A stretch of 64,000 nt of DNA, taken from contig NZ_BSOJ01000015.1 in assembly GCF_030160455.1 (NCBI RefSeq), forward strand, positions 62,001 through 126,000, given 5' to 3'. Below are positions 58,940 to 64,000 of the stretch, in pieces. A program made the translations under genes and the position numbers. Every line of letters starts with the position of its first letter. The first letter of the stretch is position 1. Below the pieces are notes generated by a model that saw nothing but the letters and a program-made list of their open reading frames with translations, was not told where the DNA came from and made no database searches. Source of the stretch: Limnobacter litoralis. GTDB lineage: Bacteria > Pseudomonadota > Gammaproteobacteria > Burkholderiales > Burkholderiaceae_B.

Positions 58940-59670
58940 CAGCTTTTCCCGGTAATCAATTCGGCCACGTGCAACACTTTCACATGCGTGCCTTTTCGGG
59001 CCAATCGCCCCTGAATGTTCATCATGCAGCCGAGGTCACCCAAAACAACCGCCTGCGCATTGGCGTTCTCGATATTTTCACATTTTTCGGAACATATCGC
59101 GCTGGAAACATCCCCGTATTTCATGGCGAAGGTACCGCCAAAACCGCAGCATTGCTCACAGTCTTTCATCTCAACCAGTTCCAGCCCTTCCAACTGATCG
59201 ATCAGTGCCCTGGGTTGCGCCTTGACACCCAAATCCCGCAAACCGCTGCAGGAGTCATGATAGGTGACCTTCGACAATTCAGGCGACTTTCGAAGCTTGA
59301 GCTTGTCCATGCCGAGCACGTTGACCAGAAAGTCCGTCAGCTCCCAGGTGCGCTGGGCCAATTGACTGGCCCGCCATTTCAGGTCGGGATCGGAGTCAAA
59401 CACCTGCTTGTAATGGCTGACAACCATGCTTGCACAAGACCCCGAGGGCATAACGACATGCTCAAACGCCTCAAACTCTTTCAACCATTTGATGGCCAAG
59501 TCTCGCGTGGTCTGTCGGTCTCCGGAATTCCAGGCGGGTTGACCACAACAGGTTTGGGCAGGCGGCACCACCACCTCACAGCCAGCAGATTCCAACAATT
59601 CAATGGCTGAAAAACCAATGCTGGGGCGCATTGAATCGACCAGACAGGTCACAAAAAAACCGACTCGCAA
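58939..59670 (-). CDS. lutA: LutA-like (Fe-S)-binding protein
   Basis: This 243-residue protein has two CCG domains (CCGQPAWNSG near residue 40 and CCGFGG in the second half), the pattern of LutA, GlpC and heterodisulfide reductase subunits, which bind a noncubane cluster. The N-terminal segment MRVGFFVTCLVDSMRP is typical of LutA. It is the first gene of lutAB, divergent from the IclR regulator. Confidence 0.9.
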   Translation of the reverse strand: MRVGFFVTCLVDSMRPSIGFSAIELLESAGCEVVVPPAQTCCGQPAWNSGDRQTTRDLAIKWLKEFEAFEHVVMPSGSCASMVVSHYKQVFDSDPDLKWRASQLAQRTWELTDFLVNVLGMDKLKLRKSPELSKVTYHDSCSGLRDLGVKAQPRALIDQLEGLELVEMKDCEQCCGFGGTFAMKYGDVSSAICSEKCENIENANAQAVVLGDLGCMMNIQGRLARKGTHVKVLHVAELITGKS

Positions 59671-59735
59671 GAAACTTTCTCCATCACTGTATGGGGTGAT
59701 CCAAGTGTATTATCCAGCCCGCAGGAGGACTAGTA

Positions 59736-59779
59736 GTGGAAACCATAAAAAGTGACCTATTTCACAATATGGTTTACAC
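59736..59779. promoter_or_regulatory. Operator-like inverted repeat between lutA and the IclR gene
   Basis: GTGGAAACCAT and ATGGTTTACAC form an 11-base inverted repeat with one mismatch around a 22-base spacer that contains a smaller GTGA/TCAC repeat. Its A/T-rich symmetric arms in a divergent promoter region fit an IclR-family binding site. Confidence 0.45.
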
Positions 59780-59808
59780 TGCACTGATATGAAAAGGATG
59801 AAACGTCA

Positions 59809-60609
59809 ATGAGCGAGGACACCGTCGGAAGAACCAGCATTCAGGTCATTGAGCGCATGATGCAGTTGCTTGACACCCTGGCCAGTCACCCCGATCCGGT
59901 TGCATTGAAAGACCTTGCCCAGGAAACCAAACTGCATCCCTCCACGGCGCACCGAATCCTGAACGACATGGTCGCTTGCCGGCTGGTGGATCGAACCGAC
60001 CCAGGCCTCTACAGACTGGGAATGCGACTGCTTGAACTGGGAAATCTTGTGAAGGCAAGGTTGAACGTCCGTGACGCCTCGCTTGAATTTATGCGAAAGT
60101 TACACCGCAACACCGGTCAAACAGTCAATTTGTCGGTGCGTCAGGGTGATGAAATCATCTACGTTGAACGTTCATACAGCGAAAGGTCTGGCATGCAGGT
60201 GGTCAGAGCCATCGGCGGCCGCGCACCCTTGCATCTCACGTCAACCGGCAAACTGTTCCTGGCTCAGGAATCTCCAGACGCCCTGCGTGCCTACGCGGAC
60301 CGGACCCATTTGAAAGGTCACACTGTCAACAGCCTGAGAACACTCCCTGACCTTGAAAAAGAGCTTCAAACTGTTCAAAAAGAAGGCTTGGCCCGCGACA
60401 ATGAGGAACTCGAAATGGGGGTTCGCTGCATGGCCGCTGGTATTTACGACGATTCGGGCAAGTTGATTGCCGGTTTGTCGATATCCGCACCGGCGGACCG
60501 CATTCAGGACGAGTGGCAATACGAACTCATGCACACCGCACAAAGAATCAGCGTGGCGCTGGGTTGGCAGGGCAAGATCACCCCGTTTACCCCCCCTGCC
60601 CGTTACTGA
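59809..60609 (+). CDS. IclR-family transcriptional regulator
   Basis: This 266-residue protein has an N-terminal winged helix (VIERMMQLLDTLASHPDPVALKDLAQETKLHPSTAHRILNDMVACRLV) and the C-terminal IclR effector domain (PLHLTSTGKLFLAQ, ARDNEELEMGVRCMAAGIYDDSGKLIAGLSISAP). It is divergent from lutAB and probably controls it, although lut genes in Bacillus are controlled by a GntR protein. AAGGAT lies before the ATG. Its last 7 bases overlap the convergent pbpG gene. Confidence 0.9.
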   Translation: MSEDTVGRTSIQVIERMMQLLDTLASHPDPVALKDLAQETKLHPSTAHRILNDMVACRLVDRTDPGLYRLGMRLLELGNLVKARLNVRDASLEFMRKLHRNTGQTVNLSVRQGDEIIYVERSYSERSGMQVVRAIGGRAPLHLTSTGKLFLAQESPDALRAYADRTHLKGHTVNSLRTLPDLEKELQTVQKEGLARDNEELEMGVRCMAAGIYDDSGKLIAGLSISAPADRIQDEWQYELMHTAQRISVALGWQGKITPFTPPARY

Positions 60610-61490
60610 TCATTCAGCATACTGGTTTTAAACATTTCACCGCTTCGGATGTATTTGCGGATGCGCTCGGCGTCTGCAAACCGGGTCAGTGTTCCCACAG
60701 AATCCAAAAGCACGATGACCAATTCGCGACCGGCCACTTTGGTTTGCATCACCAGGCAGCGGCCCGCCTCATTGATGAAACCGGTCTTTTGAACTTCAAT
60801 GTCCCAGTCGTGCTTTTTAACCAAGCGATTGGTGTTATGGAACTGCAAAGGACCCCAGCGGGTCTCCACACTGAATTCAGGGTCGGTGGTGTATTCGCGG
60901 ATTAGGTGAAATTTGTGCGCCTGCATCACCATTCGGGCCAAATCGTTGGCGGTGGACTTGTTCTCGTCAGACAACCCGGTCGGTTCAACGAACTGGGTGT
61001 GCAGCATGCCCAATTGCCGCGCCTTTTCATTCATTTTGGCGACACAGGCCTGCATGCCACCCGGATAGTTGCGAGCCAAGGCGTGGGCAGCGCGATTTTC
61101 TGAGGCCATCAATGCCAGATGCATCAATTCACGCCGTGTGAACACCATACCGGGCTTTAACCGTGAGCGTGTGTGCTTGATTCGGTCAATGTCGTCGGTG
61201 GTGATTTCAATTTTTTCATTCAGATCCAGATTCGCTTCCAGGTTGACCATGATGGTCATCAACTTGGAGATGGAGGCGATGGGAAGAACCACTTGTGGGT
61301 TCTTTGCGAACAGCACTTCGTGTGTATTGGCGTCGGCCACCAAGGCCACCGAACTTTTTAAAGAAAGTGGATCGTATGCACGTTGCAGACCGATCTCTCG
61401 ACCGTCCGAGCCTGATTGGGCAGACGCAGTTGAAGGCAGGCTAACCGCGCTGATCAACACGCACGCACACAAGGCAATCGCTTTATTCAT
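60603..61490 (-). CDS. pbpG: D-alanyl-D-alanine endopeptidase (PBP7 type)
   Basis: This 295-residue protein has a signal peptide (ALCACVLISAVSLPSTASA) and the S11 peptidase triad: SxxK at 73-76 (SISK), SxN at 130-132 (SEN) and KTG at 235-237. It cleaves peptidoglycan cross-links in the periplasm. Length and the ending without a C-terminal membrane helix fit PBP7/PbpG and not PBP5/6. Confidence 0.9.
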   Translation of the reverse strand: MNKAIALCACVLISAVSLPSTASAQSGSDGREIGLQRAYDPLSLKSSVALVADANTHEVLFAKNPQVVLPIASISKLMTIMVNLEANLDLNEKIEITTDDIDRIKHTRSRLKPGMVFTRRELMHLALMASENRAAHALARNYPGGMQACVAKMNEKARQLGMLHTQFVEPTGLSDENKSTANDLARMVMQAHKFHLIREYTTDPEFSVETRWGPLQFHNTNRLVKKHDWDIEVQKTGFINEAGRCLVMQTKVAGRELVIVLLDSVGTLTRFADAERIRKYIRSGEMFKTSMLNDQ

Positions 61491-61759
61491 GAGGATTTGA
61501 GGCCAGTTCCAGTTAAATTGCGCCCCATTCTACGCACAAAAAAATATTGCGCCAATACCGGTTTTGTACCAAGTCATGTGACCACCTTGAGCCTTGTGCG
61601 GCGCGCCATTTGAGACTCAAACACTGACAAGAGTAAGAAATCCTAGAATGTATGAGAATTCACAACATTTCTTGCTGATAAAAAAGTGGGATGTTTGTAT
61701 CAAGCAATTGATATATATGCTTTTTTACTATAAAAAACAAGCAGAACGGACTTAAAATA

Positions 61760-61770
61760 TTGCATTGCAA
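61760..61770. promoter_or_regulatory. TTGCA-T-TGCAA palindrome upstream of phasin promoter
   Basis: A perfect 5-bp inverted repeat with one central base lies 10 bases before the -35 box. The TGCA core recalls PhaR-type sites known from other bacteria that make polyhydroxyalkanoate; the link here is a guess. Confidence 0.4.
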
Positions 61771-61780
61771 CAAAAACAGG

Positions 61781-61808
61781 TTGACAAAGAATTTATCTGG
61801 CGTAAAAT
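61781..61808 (+). promoter_or_regulatory. Sigma-70 promoter of the phasin gene
   Basis: TTGACA (61781-61786) and TAAAAT (61803-61808) are 16 bases apart, with consensus -35. It is 78 bases before the phasin start and gives a long 5' leader. Confidence 0.7.
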
Positions 61809-61816
61809 TCATTTTG

Positions 61817-61836
61817 TGCACCGCATCATTGGTGCA
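61817..61836. promoter_or_regulatory. TGCACC/GGTGCA inverted repeat just after the phasin promoter
   Basis: Perfect 6-bp arms surround an 8-base spacer, directly downstream of the -10 box. A repressor bound here would block transcription. It may be a PhaR-type site, since PhaR represses phasin genes in related bacteria. Confidence 0.45.
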
Positions 61837-61886
61837 AAATCATTCGAACCGGCTGTTTTTAACAGTCCAACCTGACGGAGCAAACC

Positions 61887-62441
61887 ATGATGATGACACC
61901 TGAACAAGTAATTGAAGCGCAAAAAGCCAATCTGGAAGCACTTCTTGGCTTCGGACACAAGTCATTCAGCAACATCGAAAAAGCAGTTGAACTGAACCTG
62001 AATGCGGTAAAAGGTTACATGGAAGAAAGCACGGAAGCCGTTAAGGCCCTGGCCTCCGCCAAAGACATTCAAGAATTCGTATCCATTAGCACTTCTGTAA
62101 GCCAGCCACTGGCTGAGAAAGCGGTTGCATACGGCAAAGAAGTGTATCAATTGACTTCAGGCCTGGTGGCAGAAGCTGGCAAGGTTGTTGAACAACATGT
62201 TGCAGACAGCAACAAGAAACTGGTTGAACTGTTTGACTCAGCAAGCAAAAACGCGCCTGCCGGCAGCGAAGGTGCTGTTGCCCTCATGAAATCAGCGCTG
62301 ACAGCGGCCAACACCGCTTATGAAGGTTTGAGCAAAGCCACCAAGCAAGCGGCTGAAATGGCCGAGGCCAATGTTGAAGCCGCCACAAAAGCCACCATCA
62401 AGGCCGCTTCAAGCGCCGGTAAGGCTCGCAAGGCTGCCTGA
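61887..62441 (+). CDS. phaP: Phasin-family protein
   Basis: This 184-residue, highly helical and alanine-rich protein starts MMMTPEQVIEAQKANLEALLGFGHKSFSNIEKAVELNLNAV, the phasin_2 pattern. It ends in an Ala/Lys-rich tail (VEAATKATIKAASSAGKARKAA). Phasins coat polyhydroxyalkanoate granules. The strong promoter, repeats and terminator suit an abundant, regulated protein. No pha synthase gene is in the window. Confidence 0.9.
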   Translation: MMMTPEQVIEAQKANLEALLGFGHKSFSNIEKAVELNLNAVKGYMEESTEAVKALASAKDIQEFVSISTSVSQPLAEKAVAYGKEVYQLTSGLVAEAGKVVEQHVADSNKKLVELFDSASKNAPAGSEGAVALMKSALTAANTAYEGLSKATKQAAEMAEANVEAATKATIKAASSAGKARKAA

Positions 62442-62503
62442 ACACCCTTTTGTCTCCTCGTTCCCGCTATTGGAACGTTCACAAGTCATGAATTCACGGC
62501 TTC

Positions 62504-62530
62504 AAGCCCATCGCAAGATGGGCTTTTTTT
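62504..62530 (+). terminator. Rho-independent terminator after phaP
   Basis: AAGCCCATC, GCAA, GATGGGCTT make a perfect 9-bp stem with a GNRA-like loop, followed by a run of T. It lies 62 bases after the phaP stop. Confidence 0.9.
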
Positions 62531-62536
62531 ATTCAC

Positions 62537-63319
62537 TCACAACAGTTGGGTGACACAGTGCATGTCTTGAAGAATTTCCTGCAATCGCGTGAAAGCCTGG
62601 GAAACCAGTGTTTTCATTTCCTCACCTCCCCGTGCCTTCACACCCAACTCAATGTGGCGAGCCAGTTTGTCATCGCCAACGCTGGGTAAGCTGTACAGCT
62701 TGCACCCCACATATTCCTTTTCCAGGGCTTCCATCACCGGCGTGATTCGGGCCTCCGGCGTTTCAAAAAGCAACAAAGCCTGTTTGTATTCTCTTGTGCT
62801 GTGCTGTAACTGTCGATAATGAGTATCCAGTACCCATTCAATCATGGGCCAGGCCATCACCGGAAAACCGGGTACAAAGTGATGGTCATGGACGGTAAAG
62901 CCAGCGATCTTGTTGTAGGGGTTCGGAATGAGCGCAGCACCTTCCGGAAAGTCGGCCATGCGCAGTCTGTACTCATCCACAGGCTGACCACTTTCACTGC
63001 ACCGCTCTTCGATTATGGCCACAGCACCTGGATGTCTGACGATAGGTCGCCCCAAAGCTCTGGCAGCGGCCTGCCGCGTGTGGTCATCCGGTGTTCCGCC
63101 GATTCCGCCGCAGCACAACACAATGTCAGGCCGAGAGAATGTACCGGACAGAAGATCAGACAAGTAGTCTGGATCATCGCCCGCCATCTGGACCCACGAC
63201 AAGTGAAGTCCGCGTGCATGCAGTCGCTCGATAACCGCCCCGAGGTGTTTGTCCTGCCGCATGCCTGAGAGAATTTCATCCCCGACGATAATCAAGCCGA
63301 TTTTGGGTGTTGCTGCCAT
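62537..63319 (-). CDS. CinA-type molybdopterin-binding-domain protein
   Basis: From the ATG at 63319 (CAGGAC upstream) the protein has 260 residues. It belongs to the competence/damage-inducible protein A N-terminal family (MoCF_biosynth fold): IGLIIVGDEILSGMRQDKHLGAVIERLHARGLHLSWVQMAGDD and LCCGGIGGTPDDHTRQAAARALGRP. It lacks the C-terminal nicotinamide-mononucleotide deamidase domain of full CinA. An upstream in-frame ATG at 63373 would add 18 residues. The function of the stand-alone domain is not known. Confidence 0.87.
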   Translation of the reverse strand: MAATPKIGLIIVGDEILSGMRQDKHLGAVIERLHARGLHLSWVQMAGDDPDYLSDLLSGTFSRPDIVLCCGGIGGTPDDHTRQAAARALGRPIVRHPGAVAIIEERCSESGQPVDEYRLRMADFPEGAALIPNPYNKIAGFTVHDHHFVPGFPVMAWPMIEWVLDTHYRQLQHSTREYKQALLLFETPEARITPVMEALEKEYVGCKLYSLPSVGDDKLARHIELGVKARGGEEMKTLVSQAFTRLQEILQDMHCVTQLL

Positions 63320-63332
63320 CTGTGTAGTCCTG

Positions 63333-64000
63333 TTACTGCGTATCCACAACTGTATTGTTTCGAATATTTTCAAGCGCCCCCAAATAATACCGGGTGAAAG
63401 CGAGGGCAGACATGACCGGCATAATCAGCAAGATGGGAGGTACAAAGCTGAGGAAAGCGCAAACCACCCCAATAAGCCAGGGTGTTGAGGCATCCTTTTT
63501 CTTGATGAGCTTCATTTCTGCGCGGGTGGCGTGTGCAGACAACGCGTCAAAGCGCATGACAGCGATCAAAAGATAAGAAGTCCAGATCAAGGGCAACACA
63601 AAGGCCATGCCAGGAATCAGCCACAACGGAAATGTGATGATCCAGCCCAACAGAAAGATGACCACCGCTTTCAAGGTCACCCACAAGCCCATCAGCAAGG
63701 TGCCCTCACCTTGCTTTTTAAGATTGCCGAATTCTCGCTGGCCAAGATAATTCAGCACTGGCGGCGTGACATAGAGCCCGGCAAGCAAAACTGCGGAACT
63801 GGCCACGATTGGCCACAGAAAGCCGAACACCGCCATGGGGACCAGAAAGGCTTTGAGCCAACCCACGAAGGCGAAGGAATCCACCGCAGACTGAGACACA
63901 TCAATGCCGATCTTGCCCAACAGACTGATCGCAAGGTTGGCCAACGGGTCGATCGACAACCAGATCAACACAATCCAGAAAATGGCAGCCGCCGCCACCG
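63333..64000 (-). CDS. EI24-domain (CysZ-like) membrane protein, 5' end missing
   Basis: The visible C-terminal 221 residues have about four long hydrophobic helices and the EI24/DUF540 pattern: YVTPPVLNYLGQREF, LGWIITFPLWLIPGMAFVLPLIWTSYLLIAVMRFDALSAHATRAEMKLIKK. The start lies beyond base 64000, as the frame is still open at the edge. CysZ is a sulfate permease in E. coli; this protein is related in fold only and its substrate is unknown. The CinA-like gene follows 13 bases after its stop. Confidence 0.85.
   Translation of the reverse strand, partial: VAAAAIFWIVLIWLSIDPLANLAISLLGKIGIDVSQSAVDSFAFVGWLKAFLVPMAVFGFLWPIVASSAVLLAGLYVTPPVLNYLGQREFGNLKKQGEGTLLMGLWVTLKAVVIFLLGWIITFPLWLIPGMAFVLPLIWTSYLLIAVMRFDALSAHATRAEMKLIKKKDASTPWLIGVVCAFLSFVPPILLIMPVMSALAFTRYYLGALENIRNNTVVDTQ

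Larger units (their letters stand above)
61491..61886. other. Intergenic region upstream of the phasin gene
   Basis: This 396-base region holds the divergent promoters of pbpG and the phasin gene and no gene. It is AT-rich from about 61640 to 61760 (for example TTGATATATATGCTTTTTTACTA). It contains a palindrome at 61760-61770, a good promoter at 61781-61808 and an inverted repeat at 61817-61836. Confidence 0.7.

Noticed and set aside
61640-61760. Small gene or RNA in the AT-rich stretch before phaP
   Set aside because: No frame with a ribosome site and no convincing terminator; it looks like upstream promoter DNA.

Overview
This looks like a chromosomal window from a betaproteobacterium of the order Burkholderiales. 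The signs are a fused hemD-hemX next to hemC and hemY, an nadE-glnB pair, a DUF3717 protein, a phasin, a FimV-like protein and a proteobacterial arginyl-tRNA--protein transferase next to aat. A Limnobacter-like organism fits the overall gene content, but that is an impression and not a measurement. About 60 protein genes are packed tightly on both strands. There are two tRNA genes (Glu, Ala) and no rRNA, insertion sequence, prophage or CRISPR array. Both ends cut genes: dapD at the left and an EI24/CysZ-like membrane protein at the right.

Layout. 1-5335: dapD (3' part), an ArsC/Spx-like reductase, prmB, an ABC-F ATPase and a FimV-like envelope protein. 5554-11865: an acyl-CoA synthetase, a NYN-domain protein, a GIY-YIG relative, an unknown 188-residue protein and two convergent MFS transporters. 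11949-16108: serS, a DUF1275 membrane protein, and a yeiE-like LysR gene divergent from a yeiH-like sulfite/sulfate exporter gene that carries an in-frame amber codon. 16248-24852: the most unusual region, a ten-gene run under a GntR regulator. 25052-35693: housekeeping and envelope genes (rarA, lolA, ftsK, trxB, an Smr protein, an alpha/beta hydrolase, glnB, nadE, a COG3146 acyltransferase). 35740-41968: ppa, the heme genes hemY, hemDX and hemC, and argH. 41978-47094: a TRAP transporter whose binding-protein gene is separated from its membrane genes by a LuxR-type two-component system. 47137-54238: pmbA, a DUF615 gene, a mog-like gene, an esterase, DUF3717, a PcfJ-like protein, a crotonase, a secreted unknown, an orphan Hpt protein and the tRNAs. 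54457-57507: a Nudix hydrolase, aat, bpt, pyrD. 57536-64000: lutBA with a divergent IclR regulator, a D-Ala-D-Ala endopeptidase, a phasin, a CinA-type protein and the EI24 protein.

The candidate new system is the operon at 16248-24852. It encodes, in order, a GntR/UTRA regulator, an AprA-like flavoprotein, a short AprB-like 2[4Fe-4S] ferredoxin, a HEAT-repeat protein, an FdxA-type seven-iron ferredoxin, a sulfonate/nitrate-type ABC importer (its binding protein has an extra C-terminal domain of about 120 residues), a DUF971 protein and a ferredoxin-NADP+ reductase. Read together, the importer would bring in a small, probably sulfur-containing compound. Fpr and the ferredoxins would pass electrons from NADPH to the AprA-like flavoprotein. 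The neighbouring yeiE/yeiH-like pair fits a pathway that releases sulfite. There is no sat, qmo or dsr gene in the window, and at least one AprA substrate-site position appears to be changed, so ordinary APS reductase activity is doubtful. The gene order and domains are seen directly; the pathway is inference.
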